Assembly: GCF_002095395.1 (NCBI RefSeq)
Contig: NZ_MJEI01000096.1
Span: 1 to 64,000, forward strand
Source of the DNA: Williamsia sp. 1135
GTDB taxonomy: Bacteria; Actinomycetota; Actinomycetes; Mycobacteriales; Mycobacteriaceae
Reading direction: 5' to 3'
DNA: 64,000 nucleotides
The notes beneath the pieces were generated by a model. It searched no databases and had not been told where the DNA came from. It saw nothing but the letters and a program-made list of their open reading frames with translations. The translations under genes and the position numbers were made by a program. How positions within the stretch are numbered: position 1 is the stretch's first letter; each line of letters begins with the position of its first letter. Shown here one piece after another: positions 1 through 9,471 of this stretch.

Positions 1-1
1 T

Positions 2-30
2 GCACACGTTGCATAGGCTGTTGCCTAATC
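2..30 (+). repeat. left terminal inverted repeat of the IS
   Basis: It matches the reverse complement of 1642-1670 at 25 of 29 positions. It is the outer boundary of the element downstream of the transposase stop codon. Confidence 0.75.
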
Positions 31-99
31 CCGCGGGCGTGTTTGATCGTGGGGGTTCGTGGCCCGGTCGGGGATTGGGCCGGGGCCGTGGCCCCGGGG

Positions 100-1592
100 T
101 CAGATGGTGGCGAGGTTGTTGACTTTCACGTAGCGCAGGAAGTTGGTGGCTGCGGCGGCGAGGATGAGTTCAGATTGTGCAGCTGCGAGGCCGCGTCGGG
201 CGAATCGTCGTAGGGTTCGTCGGTCTTTGAGGTGGGCGTTGACGGGTTCGATGATCCCTGCGCGTTGGCGGTAGTGGGCGGTTCCTTCGTCGGTGCCGAT
301 GCGTTCTTGCATCTCTTCGATGGCGGTCCGGTCGTATTTCCCGGGCTGGGTGACTGCCGTTTTCTTCGATGTTGCAACATCTTTGGCTTTGCCGGGCGCG
401 ATGAGTCTGTTGGGTCCGGCGGCGGCGAGGTTCTCTCGTGAGAAGTAGCCGGCGTCGGCAAGGACGGTCCCGATGACCCGATCGTGACCGGCGGCGGCGA
501 GCTCGCTCAACGTTTGCTCGACGGCGGCGACCGTCGGTATGTACTCGCCAATATCGATGCCGCGGTCGGTGACATACGCGGCGAGGATGAGGTGATCTTC
601 GGAGACGGCCAGCTGGGCGTTATAGGCCTGCCGGAACCCGAATCGGGTCTTCATGAGCCGGGACTGCGGGTCGGTAAGGTTGCGTTTTCGGACTGGTTTG
701 GAAGCGTTCCGGCGCTCGAGCGCGGCCCGCGCATTGATCAGGTTCTGCCGGGCTTTGAGCACGTTGACATTGCGATCGGGATGCACCGCCCGGCGTCCGG
801 CCGGGCGCCGTCCTTGCGCGAGTACCTGCTGCTGAGCGGTGTAGATGGCGGTCGACTCTTCGGTGAGACGGCGTTCTTTGGCCTCAGCACGCTCGACCCT
901 ACGTATCGTCATCTTTGCTGCACTGCTGGGTCGTTCGCGGCGATCTTTCTCGATCGAGGCCAGCGCTTCAGCGATCGCAGCTTGGCGAGTGGCCCTCGAC
1001 TGCAACCGCGGCGGAGTCTGATCGCCTGGGTCGTCGAGATCTTCTTGATCATCGACAGCAGCCGCTTCGGCGACGATCTCGCTCGCCATCTCTCGCAGTC
1101 TGGCTTCGGTTTTGTTCGCATCGATACTGGCGTTGGCTTCGATCTTGGTGCCATCGACGGCGATGGTCCCGACCTTGACCATCCCTGCCGCCGCACACAG
1201 CTGCAGGACCTGGGTAACAGGCTGGTGAAGTGGGTTTCCTGGTCTTTGCGGAACCGGGCGATGACGGTGTGATCAGGGGCGTGTTGGGCGCACGCGACCC
1301 GGAACGCGACGTCGGTGTGGCAGCGTCGTTCGATCATCCGGGAGGACCGCTCCCCGACGCAGTAGGCATAGAACAGCAGCACCAACATCATGTCCGGGTC
1401 GTAACCGCGCCGTCCGGCGTTTGAATCGGCCGTGGCCCGACGCTTACGCCGGCCATGAAACGCCGAGGTATCCAGCGCCTGAACAATATCGGCGATCAGC
1501 CACACCAGATGACCGGGCGGCAACCACTCCCGCATATCCGGCGGCAACAGAAACTGCTGATCACGATCAGCATGGATGTACGACTTGGCCAC
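100..1592 (-). pseudogene. IS1182-family transposase, frameshifted
   Basis: The N-terminal part (start 1592) has the usual IS1182 opening (DRDQQFLLPPDMREWLP) and continues to about 1215. The rest of the protein continues in another frame from about 1210 to the stop at 100. Around 1210-1217 the minus strand lacks one base: restoring it joins HFTSL to the expected FTQVLQLCAAAGMVKVG. The second part carries the DDE core, with AVDGTKI, VLADAGYFS and a Glu in GIIEPVNAHLKDRR, and the transposase DDE C-terminal region. No slippery heptamer is visible at the junction, so a 1-base deletion is more likely than programmed frameshifting. Confidence 0.85.
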
Positions 1593-1619
1593 ACCAGAAT
1601 TCTTGCACCAAACACGCCG

Positions 1620-1645
1620 AATCGCGGGCGTTACCGCCCGCGATT
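1620..1645. repeat. perfect inverted repeat inside the IS right end
   Basis: Arms AATCGCGGGCG and CGCCCGCGATT (11 bp) flank a TTAC loop, just inside the right terminal repeat and upstream of the transposase start. Such a hairpin could block read-through transcription into the transposase or be part of a transposase binding site. The role is inferred. Confidence 0.5.
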
Positions 1646-1670
1646 CGGCAACAGCCTCTGCAACAGGTGC
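1642..1670 (-). repeat. right terminal inverted repeat of the IS
   Basis: It pairs with 2-30 (25 of 29 positions) and lies upstream of the transposase start codon. Confidence 0.75.
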
Positions 1671-1708
1671 TTTTGACTGAACGGTGTGTTTTTGTGGTGC
1701 CCGCAGCG

Positions 1709-1744
1709 CGGTGTTGCCGCCCAGACGGGCTGGGCGGCAACGCC
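1709..1744. repeat. palindromic repeat, copy 1
   Basis: A 12-bp perfect stem (arm GTTGCCGCCCAG, 5-nt loop) lies 12 bases beyond the stop of the TetR gene. The stem extends by two GC pairs and one G-U pair. Positions 1709-1741 are identical over 33 bp to 44797-44829. Neither strand has a clear U-run after the hairpin, so it could be a U-less terminator or a dispersed palindromic element. Confidence 0.7.
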
Positions 1745-1753
1745 AGCGAGGCT

Positions 1754-2440
1754 TCAGTCCGTGTTCTTCGTGGCGGAAAGGCGCGCCTCGATGCCTCCGA
1801 CGAATACGTCGATCGACAGCTCCAGTTGGGCTCTGTCGTAGGTGTTTACCTTCTGTTCGGCGATCCTGGCGAGAGTGGGTATCTCAGGTTTGTGCTCAGA
1901 CATGGCTTGCCGGAGCAACTCTGGGCGCGGCGCTGCTTCGGCCGTTGCGATCGCGACCATGTCCCTGGCATGGGAGAGGCAGATGTTCGTCAGTAGCACC
2001 AGACACCGAAGGGCGGTTTCGTCATCGGCGCCGGCGTCGATCAGCTTCTGGACGATGACCTCGGATGCCTCGAGCATGGTCGTGACGAACGGATTGCCGA
2101 GTTGGAGATGGTCGGCGAGCGGCCCGATGGCGATGACCGCGTCGGTGAAGCCGATCGCGTAGGTGCGGCAAGCCTCCCTCCACGAAATCTCTGCGCCTAA
2201 CCGAACTGCAGAAAAGCTGTCCGCGAAGGCGTCCATGGCGACGAGTCCGAGTAAGGTCTCTCGGTCGCTGACGTGATGATTGACCGCCTTCCTGTCGACA
2301 CCCAAAACTCCGGCAACGGCCTGCATGGTGACCGCACCAGGGTCGAGTGTCTTGGCGGCTGCGACGATCTGGTCCCTGTCGAGCCCCGCCCGGACTCCTC
2401 GTGCACGGCGAACGGGTGCAGTGCGTTCACTGTGAGCCAC
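1754..2440 (-). CDS. TetR/AcrR family transcriptional regulator
   Basis: This 228-residue protein has an N-terminal helix-turn-helix (about residues 20-65, with VTMQAVAGVLGVDRKAVNHHV) and a helical ligand-binding C-terminal domain. The GTG start is set by a strong AGGAGG nine bases upstream. It is divergent from the DUF2236 gene, and the 104-bp gap holds a perfect 20-bp palindrome that is its likely operator. It probably represses itself and the DUF2236 gene. The ligand cannot be predicted from the sequence. Confidence 0.85.
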   Translation of the reverse strand: MAHSERTAPVRRARGVRAGLDRDQIVAAAKTLDPGAVTMQAVAGVLGVDRKAVNHHVSDRETLLGLVAMDAFADSFSAVRLGAEISWREACRTYAIGFTDAVIAIGPLADHLQLGNPFVTTMLEASEVIVQKLIDAGADDETALRCLVLLTNICLSHARDMVAIATAEAAPRPELLRQAMSEHKPEIPTLARIAEQKVNTYDRAQLELSIDVFVGGIEARLSATKNTD

Positions 2441-2506
2441 GAGCCCTGCCTCCTCGGAATGGGGGTTGACGACCTCCGAACGGCCAGCCTACAGTCGCAC
2501 AAGCAA

Positions 2507-2526
2507 CAGTTCCCGGCCGGGAACTG
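2507..2526. promoter_or_regulatory. 20-bp perfect palindrome, probable TetR operator
   Basis: CAGTTCCCGGCCGGGAACTG is a perfect palindrome in the 104-bp gap between the divergent TetR and DUF2236 genes, 18 bases before the DUF2236 start codon. Size, symmetry and position fit a TetR-dimer operator covering both promoters. Binding is inferred. Confidence 0.7.
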
Positions 2527-2544
2527 GAAGCCGAGGGGGTAGGC

Positions 2545-3645
2545 ATGCGACTTGTCGCCAACGGTCGAAGCGATGGGTCCGTGAACAGGGTGCTCACCAG
2601 TGAGCGCCTTCTCGGTACCGCAAGACGATGGAGGCGATTCGGAGAGCCGACACCGGCGGGTGAATCGCTGGATGCGGACGGGATGCCCGACTACGGAATC
2701 TTCGGCCCGGGAAGCGAGGTGTGGGAGGTACTGCTCCATCCCGCGACAATCGTGTTCCACAACTCGATCCAGGGTTTCATGCAGACGATCTACAAACCGA
2801 TCGAAGCCGGCATTCGCGACTGCGATCCGATCTCGCGCAAAGGGCGCGACGGCACCCTGACGTTCTTCGATTCGTTATAACGGCTCCAGCGCAATGCGGG
2901 CATGCACGCTCCGATGTGGCTCGGCGACACCGCGACCGCGGAAAAGATGGTGAAACACCTGCACAACATTCACCAGCGGGTGGCGGGCGACATCATCGAC
3001 GTCGGCGAGCCGGAACTGGGTGGCTACGCCGCGACCGACACGCGCGAGGTGATGTGTGCGGCCCTGACCGAAATGCACCCGATGCTGCGCGTATATGAGG
3101 CCTTTGCCTTCCGGGATGGGAAGCTGCCCCATCGACTTCCGGCCACAGCCCGCGACCGATTCATGGGCGAGTCCGCGCGCTACGTACGTCTGCATGGTGT
3201 GCCCGAGGACGAGATACCGACCACGATGGCTCAGCTCGCTCTGCTCTACGAGAAATACGACCATCTGTTTCGGCACAGCCCGACGATGAAACTCATTCCC
3301 GAGACCGGCGAGGACTTCGAAGAGGTCATGGGCAAGGCCATGATCAAGAATTTCCACATCACTCAGATACGGGCCATTGTTCCCCTGATGATTCAGGCCA
3401 TCGTGTTCAATCTGCCTATTGCAGGCGTACTTTCAGGCCGGGCGCGCCGCGCGATGGGACTGGGTCCCACGAAGTCTCGACTTGCGATCCTGTCGAAGAT
3501 GGCTGTGCTACCGATTGTCTGGCTCATGCAGCAGCCACCGATCGAACGCCACTTCATGAGGCTGATGTGGGGACCCGACGGTGTGGTGCTCATCGAATCG
3601 GCACGCCTGCTGCACAGGCAAGCGCGGGCCGCTCAGTCCAGCTGA
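2545..3645 (+). pseudogene. DUF2236 (MpaB/Lcp-like) oxygenase with in-frame stop
   Basis: The frame encodes a full DUF2236 protein of about 366 residues, a family that includes the haem-dependent rubber oxygenase Lcp and MpaB. Residues 1-111 (RRFGEPTPAGESLDADGMPDYG..FFDSL) are followed by a TAA at 2878-2880. The same frame then resumes with RLQRNAGMHAPMWLGDTATAE, the family's conserved block, and runs to the stop at 3645. A one-base change from a tyrosine codon would explain the TAA. An internal ATG at 2902 has no good ribosome site. The gene is next to its likely TetR repressor. Its last 13 bases overlap the convergent c-di-GMP gene. Confidence 0.8.
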
Positions 3646-5831
3646 GCACGCAGCAGTTCTGTTGTCTCGTCGCCGGAGATCGGGCGTCCGAGCAGGTACC
3701 CCTGCGCCAGTTGGCATCCGCAAGTCCGAAGCGCCTCGAGCTGCTCCGGGGTCTCGACCCCCTCGGCGACCACGGTCACATCGAATGCGTTTGCGAGCGA
3801 GACGATTGCGGAGATGATGGCCTCGCCGCGCGGGCTGGGCAACCTCGCGATGAACGACTGGTCGATCTTGAAACACTCGAACAGCGGGTAGCGGTCGAGG
3901 TAGGAGATGGAGCTGTGCCCGACCCCGATGTCATCGAGCAGGATCCCCACGCCCATCCGGTGGAGTTCGGTGAGAGTGTCGGCAACTCGTTCTGTGTCTT
4001 CGACCCAGACGGTCTCGGTGATCTCCAGGCCGAGGGCTGTCGGGGGCAGGCCGGTCGCCGCGAGAACCAGCGCGACTTGATTGGGCAGCTTCGCATCCCT
4101 CAGCTGCAGGGCGCTGACATTGACGCGGATGGTGATGTCGTTGGTCTTTCGCCATACGGCTGCCTGGGTGCACGCCGTTCGCAGCGCCCACATTCCGAGT
4201 TCGGTGGACAGCCCGGTGCGTTCGGCGACGGCCACGAACTCGGTGGGACCGATCGGACCGAGTGTCGGGTGGTTCCACCGTGCCAGCGCCTCGATCGCGA
4301 CTATCCGGTTGCTGTCGATCTCGACGATCGGTTGGTACACCATGTGCATCTGATCGCCGCGAATCAACGCCTTTCGCAATGCGAGCGAAAGAGTTCGGAT
4401 GCGTTCGGCGTCATAGACATCGGCGTTGTCGAACACCGCGTGTCCGCCGGTGCCGGTGCCCTTTGCGCGGTACATGGCCAGATCGGCCTGGTGGATGAGG
4501 TCTCGCCTGGTCGACGCCTCATCGGACACAGCGATCCCGATACTGGCGCTGCGCGGAGTCGGGGAGTTGTCGTCGACCATCGGTTGCCTGATCTCGTCGG
4601 TGATCGAATGCGCGATCTCCTGGGCATGTGCCACATCCCGGATGCCCTCGCAGATGATCAGGAACTCATCCCCACCGAGGCGGGCGACGGTGTCCTGCGG
4701 CCGGGTCGCCGAGTTGAGCCGGCGGGCGAATTGGCGCAAAGCGATGTCACCGGTGTCGTGTCCGAGGCTGTCGTTGATGATCTTGAAGTCGTCGATGTCG
4801 AGTAGGAGGACGGCGACCACAATTCCGTTGAGCCGGGCCCGCCCAAGCGCCTCGTCAATGCGTTCGTAGGCGACCTCGCGGTTGGGCAGACCCGTCAGCT
4901 GATCGCTCATCCGGCGGTGCCGCAGCCGCCGATCCAGTTCGATCCGGCGAATCGCCGTCGACAGTACGCCCGCCACGGTCTGTAGGAATGCGACCTCGCG
5001 GGGGCCGTAGGAGCGGGGACGGACGCTGTGCACCGACAGCGCACCCCACGGCCCGGAGTTCCCCGCGATGGGTACGGACGCCCCGCTCTGCATACCGGCG
5101 GTTGCCATCGCGCTGGTGTCGAATCGGGTCTCGCCCACGATGTCGACGCAGACTATCGGCGTGTTGCGCAGGATCGAGTAACCCATCAATGAATAGGTTC
5201 CTGCAGGTATCGCGCGCATCTTCCAGCCGGCCCCCGCGTACGCCTCGAGGACCAGGACCGCATCCTCTTGAGGATCGACCCGCGTGATCGTCGATCGCTC
5301 GACGCCCATCATTGTCGCCGCCGCGCCGGTTGCGATCGGGAGTAGCTGGGGGAGGTCTCCGCTGATCGCGATCCGGCTGAGCTCGGCGACGGACTGCTGC
5401 TCCGCGGCGAACTGGGCGGCGCTGGCGGCCGCATCGAGCAGTTGGAGGTCGCGAACGTGACCGGCACGGCGGTCTCGGACATAGGAGGCGATCATTCGCG
5501 GGTTGTCACCATCCCGCTCGACCACGAACGTCGAGATGGCGACCGGGATACCCTCTCCCGTGGCGAAATGACGCATCTCGCTACGACCCTGCCAGTGCCC
5601 GACCGTGCTCAGCCCGTGCTCGACCTCTCCCGCGACCTGTAGGCCTTCTGGCGTGAAGAAGTCCTCCGTGGTGAGGCTGCCGTCCTAAGGCAATGCGCTC
5701 AGTCCCAGCAATTCGAGACCAGCTGGATTGATGTAGCGCACCATGCCTGAGAACTCCGACAGAGAGATGAGATCGGGCGAATGCTCCATCAGCGCTTGCA
5801 GGATCGCCAACTCCTGTTCGGGTCCTCGCAT
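3633..5831 (-). pseudogene. PAS-GAF-GGDEF-EAL c-di-GMP protein, interrupted in PAS
   Basis: Read from the ATG at 5831, the frame gives a PAS domain (HSPDLISLSEFSGMVRYINPAG), an in-frame TAG at 5685-5687 (codon 49), the rest of PAS (DGSLTTEDFFTPEG), a GAF domain, a GGDEF domain and an EAL domain. GGDEF is intact with an RPQD inhibitory site five residues before it. EAL, EITE, DDIGVGHSS, KIDQSF and VAEGVET are all present, so both enzyme domains look catalytically competent. A second possible start at 5576 (MRHFATGEG) would give 647 residues without most of PAS. The gene may still produce an active GAF-GGDEF-EAL enzyme lacking its sensor, or be dead. Confidence 0.8.
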
Positions 5832-6074
5832 AGATAGTCATCCTCCCAGAGCCGTGGGGTCGGCCGGGGCCTGCGGGGCTGGACCTCAGACTGTCTTTGA
5901 ATGTACTGCGGTCCGGTGGGTAGCGGACGCGTTTGACCACGAAGCCGTCGCGGCGCGGCAGGTCAGCGCCCACACGTCCGACACTGAGGTGCCGGAGGAG
6001 GTGTTCGGCCGGAGTTCACCGACGCGCCACCGCACGTTCTGGCCACAGGCCGGGGAGCGGCCGACACTTCGACC

Positions 6075-7178
6075 ATGCGGATAGTGCAGGTCGCCAACTT
6101 CTACGGGCCGCGTTCGGGTGGACTCCGGACCGCGGTCGACGAACTGGGGACCGGATATGTTCGGCGTGGTCACCACGTCACGCTGATCGTCCCGGGGCCT
6201 GTCGCTGCGAACGAGGTACTCGCATCAGGCGTTGTGCGGGTGACGGTGCCTGCCCCAGTTCTCCCGTTCACCGGGGGATATCGCGCCGCACGCTTCGCTT
6301 CCGTTGCGGCGGTGGCTGCGTCGGCGGCCCCCGACGTCATCGAGGTGTCCGACCGATTGACTCTGCGGCGCATGGGTGTCTGGGCGCGCGAACGGGATGT
6401 CGGCAGCGTCATGATCGCCCACGAACGTCTCGACAGACTCCTCGGTCAGGTGCTTCCACGAGCCGTGGCGCAGACCCTCGCCGACGTCGCCAATCGCGCG
6501 ACCGCACGCGACTACGACAAAGTTGTGTGCACCACTGCGTTCGCGGCCGAGGAGTTCGACCGCATCGGCGCGAGCAACCTCTGCCGGGTTCCGCTCGGCG
6601 TCGACCTCGAGGTGTTCCACCCCGAGCGCCGCAGCGCCGCACTACGCGACCTGGCAAGACGAGGAGCCGAGCACCTGCTGATCCACTGTGGGCGCCTCTC
6701 GGTGGAGAAGCACGTCCATCGAAGTGTCGATGCTGTTGCACTGCTGCGTGATTCAGGGATATCGGTACGCTTGCTGATCGTCGGAGATGGCCCGGTCATG
6801 CGCAAGCTGAAGCGGCGCGCAGAGGGTCTGCCCGTCGACTTCGCGGGCTACCTGGGTAGTCGAGCCGAGGTCGCCGCGTTGATGGCGTCGTCCGACGTGG
6901 CATTGGCGCCGGGACCCCACGAAACGTTTGGGCTCGCAGCCCTCGAAGCGCTCGCGACGGGTACCCCGGTGGTGGTGTCGCAGAGATCCGCGCTGTCGGA
7001 GATCGTGAGGGCCGAGTCGGGCGCACTGGCTCCGGATACGGCGATGGGTGTGGCCCAGGCGATCTTGGCCGTGCTGGACCTCCCTGCGGCACAACGACGA
7101 TCACTGGCTCGCGAGCGCGCGGAACAGTTCAGCTGGCCACACGCTGTCGATGGCATGCTCGCGGCCTTCGTCGGCTGA
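6075..7178 (+). CDS. glycosyltransferase family 4
   Basis: The 367-residue protein has the GT-B fold pattern of GT4 enzymes. The N-terminal acceptor domain opens with MRIVQVANFYGPRSGGLRTAVDELG. The donor domain contains HCGRLSVEKHVHRSVDA, LLIVGDGP and the C-terminal E-x7-E region in PGPHETFGLAALEALATGTPVV. It would transfer a hexose from a nucleotide sugar to a lipid or glycan at the cytoplasmic membrane. Close relatives by pattern are mannosyl- or sulfoquinovosyl-type lipid glycosyltransferases, but the substrate is not known. It is convergent with nadE and near four other glycosyltransferase genes. Confidence 0.85.
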   Translation: MRIVQVANFYGPRSGGLRTAVDELGTGYVRRGHHVTLIVPGPVAANEVLASGVVRVTVPAPVLPFTGGYRAARFASVAAVAASAAPDVIEVSDRLTLRRMGVWARERDVGSVMIAHERLDRLLGQVLPRAVAQTLADVANRATARDYDKVVCTTAFAAEEFDRIGASNLCRVPLGVDLEVFHPERRSAALRDLARRGAEHLLIHCGRLSVEKHVHRSVDAVALLRDSGISVRLLIVGDGPVMRKLKRRAEGLPVDFAGYLGSRAEVAALMASSDVALAPGPHETFGLAALEALATGTPVVVSQRSALSEIVRAESGALAPDTAMGVAQAILAVLDLPAAQRRSLARERAEQFSWPHAVDGMLAAFVG

Positions 7179-7186
7179 TCCGATCG

Positions 7187-8011
7187 TCACTGCCACCACG
7201 TGTCGGACGGGGCGACCGGCAGATGACGCTTGTGCTGAGTGCGCAGATATACGGCCTCGATCGTTTCAGCGGCCTCGGCCGAGACCGATTCTCCCTGTAG
7301 GTAACGGTCGATCTCCGGGTACGTCACCCCGAGTGCCTCTTCGTCGGGCAGTGCCGGCCGGTCGTCCTCGAGGTCGGCCGTGGGAACCTTCTGCCACGTG
7401 GATTCGGGGGCGCCCAGCGAGCGCAACAGCTGCGCACCTTGGCTTTTGGTCAGACCCTCGAGCGGATTGACGTCGGTACCCCCGTCCCCGTACTTGGTGA
7501 AGAATCCGGTGACGGCCTCGGCGGCGTGGTCTGTACCGACCACGAGCAGGTTACGCTCACCGGCCACGGCGTACTGGGCCACCATGCGTGCCCGGGCTTT
7601 CACGTTCCCGCGCACGAAGTCTCGCAGTCGGTCGACACCGAGACCGTTGGCGATGGCGGCGGATTCGGCGTCGACTCCGGGTTTGATGTCGATGCTGATC
7701 ACCCGGGATGGTTTGATGAAATCGAGCGCGATGTCGACATCGGACTGGTCGGATTGCTGTCCGTGCGGCAACTGCACCCCGACGAACTCGGCGCCGCCGG
7801 CCGCCTCATTGACCCGGTCGACGGCCAACTGGCTCAGTTTCCCTGCCAGGGTACTGTCCTGGCCTCCGCTGATGCCCAGCACCAAACCCTGTGTGCCGGT
7901 GGCGCGTAGGTACGAGGCAAGAAACTGTACTCGTCGCTCGATCTCGCGTTCGGCATCGATCGACGGTGAGACGTGTAGCTCCTTGCGGATCTGGTCGCGG
8001 AGCGCGGTCAT
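7187..8011 (-). CDS. nadE: ammonia-dependent NAD+ synthetase
   Basis: NadE amidates nicotinic acid adenine dinucleotide to NAD+ using ATP and ammonia. At 274 residues it matches the short E. coli/Bacillus type without a glutaminase domain. The ATP-pyrophosphatase P-loop SGGQDS is at residues 48-53, and [20 protein letters not shown] follows as in the family. The ATG at 8011 is preceded by GGAGAGGAG and lies inside the ATGA overlap with pncC, so the two are translationally coupled. Many mycolic-acid actinobacteria use the long glutamine-dependent NadE instead, so this may be a second, salvage-linked enzyme (inference). Confidence 0.93.
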   Translation of the reverse strand: MTALRDQIRKELHVSPSIDAEREIERRVQFLASYLRATGTQGLVLGISGGQDSTLAGKLSQLAVDRVNEAAGGAEFVGVQLPHGQQSDQSDVDIALDFIKPSRVISIDIKPGVDAESAAIANGLGVDRLRDFVRGNVKARARMVAQYAVAGERNLLVVGTDHAAEAVTGFFTKYGDGGTDVNPLEGLTKSQGAQLLRSLGAPESTWQKVPTADLEDDRPALPDEEALGVTYPEIDRYLQGESVSAEAAETIEAVYLRTQHKRHLPVAPSDTWWQ

Positions 8012-8556
8012 GGGTTCTCCTCTCCGGTCCGGGGTGTCTGCTCGTCCGGATCGCCTGTTCCTGCCTTGGCGTGCTGAATGAGCAGATCCACGCTCGCGGC
8101 GATCGTAGAGGCGAGGACCTGCTCCGGCTCCCCATCGAAGACTCGATGCAAGGTCTCGACCGAACCGTTGTCGTAGACACCGAACCACACGGTCCCCGGT
8201 GGCACGTCCTCCTGGGTTTCGGGTCCGGCTTCTCCGGTCACCGCGACCGCCAGATCGGCGCCGAGCAACGTCGCGGTACTGCGGGCCATCGCTCTGGCCG
8301 CGGCTTCGCTGACCACTGGCCCGTCCGGGACGTCCAGTACGTCGTGTTTTACCTGCTTGCGATAGGCGACAATGCCTCCGCAGTACCAGTCACCTGAATC
8401 TGACGCGCGTCCCAGCTCGGCGGCCAGGTTGCCCGCGGTCAGTGACTCGGCGGTGGCGATGACTCTGTTGTTCTGCTCGGCCAGCTCCGCCAGCTGCTCA
8501 CACCACTGCGCAAGCTCAGAATCGGTCGGTATCCGCTTTTCGGGATCGGCAATCAT
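8008..8556 (-). CDS. pncC: CinA-type nicotinamide-nucleotide amidohydrolase (PncC)
   Basis: The 182-residue protein is a stand-alone CinA C-terminal domain. It carries the signature ESLTAG at residues 37-42 and [10 protein letters not shown] in the middle. PncC hydrolyses NMN, a by-product of NAD-dependent DNA ligase, to nicotinic acid mononucleotide, which feeds back into NAD synthesis. The ATG at 8556 has GGAGGA four bases upstream. Its stop overlaps the nadE start by ATGA, pairing two steps of the same recycling route in one operon. Confidence 0.88.
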   Translation of the reverse strand: MIADPEKRIPTDSELAQWCEQLAELAEQNNRVIATAESLTAGNLAAELGRASDSGDWYCGGIVAYRKQVKHDVLDVPDGPVVSEAAARAMARSTATLLGADLAVAVTGEAGPETQEDVPPGTVWFGVYDNGSVETLHRVFDGEPEQVLASTIAASVDLLIQHAKAGTGDPDEQTPRTGEENP

Positions 8557-8631
8557 CGACTCCTCCGTCCTTCGAATATTGCTGTGCTGCAAGTTATGGC
8601 GTAGCCATTTCGGGTGGACTCGAAACGTCGG

Positions 8632-9471
8632 TCAGGCGGGTAGGGTGACCCAGCTATCAGTACGCGCATCGAACGCGATCAGTCCTCGATCGCGGAAGGC
8701 GTCGAGCCATCCCTGCATCGGCCACCATCCCCACCGCGAGTGGAAGATCCGGGCATTACGCAGGATGTCGTCGAGGTGTTCCACGGGGGGATCGGAGACC
8801 GGGTGGTACTGGTGATAGGCGTGGGCGCCGCCGACCCAGGCAATGCGGAAATCATGCGCCGCAGCCGACATGGCGAAATCGGTGTCCTCCGCGCCGTAGC
8901 CCTCGTACGCGGTCGAGAAGCCGCCGAGCATCTGCCAGTTCGCGACGGTCAGCGCAAACGACAACGACCAGAACAGGGTCATCTCGGTGTCGAGAACGAT
9001 GACGCCGGCGTCGGGGTTCGGGCGCGCCCGATGCGGATCGGTCAGTGCCGCGAGGTCGCCCAGATCGGCGTGCGGCGACAGATAGGTGACGGGTCCGCAG
9101 AAGAGCAGTTGTTCTCCACCTCTCCGTTCGGCGGCAGCGGCGTAGTACCGGAACAACTGGGGGCCGGGAACACAGTCGACGTCGAGGAAGGCCAACAGGT
9201 CCGCGCCGGCGTCGATCGCGGTCCGTGCGCCGAGGTTGCGGGCCTGCGCCAAGGGCAGGTGTGCGCCGACGGACTCGACGTCGACCACCCGGGTCGAGGG
9301 ATACGGTGCCGCGATGTCGTGCACCGCAGGATCATTCATCGCGACGATGATGTGTTCCGTGGGCCGCACGGCCGCTGCGGCCACCCCGTCGAGGTGGTTC
9401 GCGAGGTGATCATGTCGGCCGGAGACGATGGTGATGGCAACGACCTTCGGCGGCCGCGATGCGGAAGTCAT
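8632..9471 (-). CDS. glycosyltransferase family 2
   Basis: The 279-residue protein has a single GT-A domain. VVAITIVSGRHDHLANHLDGV opens the nucleotide-binding fold, and DVD at residues 97-99 in LAFLDVDCVPG is the metal-binding DxD motif. EGYGAEDTDFAM is the downstream acceptor/base region. There are no membrane spans, so it acts in the cytoplasm. Its ATG overlaps the stop of the preceding gene by ATGA; it is the last gene of the four-gene glycosyltransferase operon. The sugar and acceptor are unknown. Confidence 0.85.
   Translation of the reverse strand: MTSASRPPKVVAITIVSGRHDHLANHLDGVAAAAVRPTEHIIVAMNDPAVHDIAAPYPSTRVVDVESVGAHLPLAQARNLGARTAIDAGADLLAFLDVDCVPGPQLFRYYAAAAERRGGEQLLFCGPVTYLSPHADLGDLAALTDPHRARPNPDAGVIVLDTEMTLFWSLSFALTVANWQMLGGFSTAYEGYGAEDTDFAMSAAAHDFRIAWVGGAHAYHQYHPVSDPPVEHLDDILRNARIFHSRWGWWPMQGWLDAFRDRGLIAFDARTDSWVTLPA

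Larger units (their letters stand above)
2..1670. mobile_element. IS1182-family insertion sequence
   Basis: This 1.67 kb element is bounded by imperfect terminal inverted repeats of 29 bp at 2-30 and 1642-1670, which match at 25 of 29 positions and share the core AGGCTGTTGCC. It encodes one transposase on the minus strand that fills almost the whole length. The left end lies at the window edge, so any target-site duplication cannot be checked. The transposase reading frame is broken, so this copy can probably move only if a functional copy supplies the enzyme in trans. Confidence 0.85.

Noticed and set aside
1211-1218. Programmed -1 frameshift in the IS transposase
   Set aside because: No X-XXY-YYZ slippery site or downstream stimulator is visible, and IS1182 elements normally have one frame. 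A deletion is simpler.
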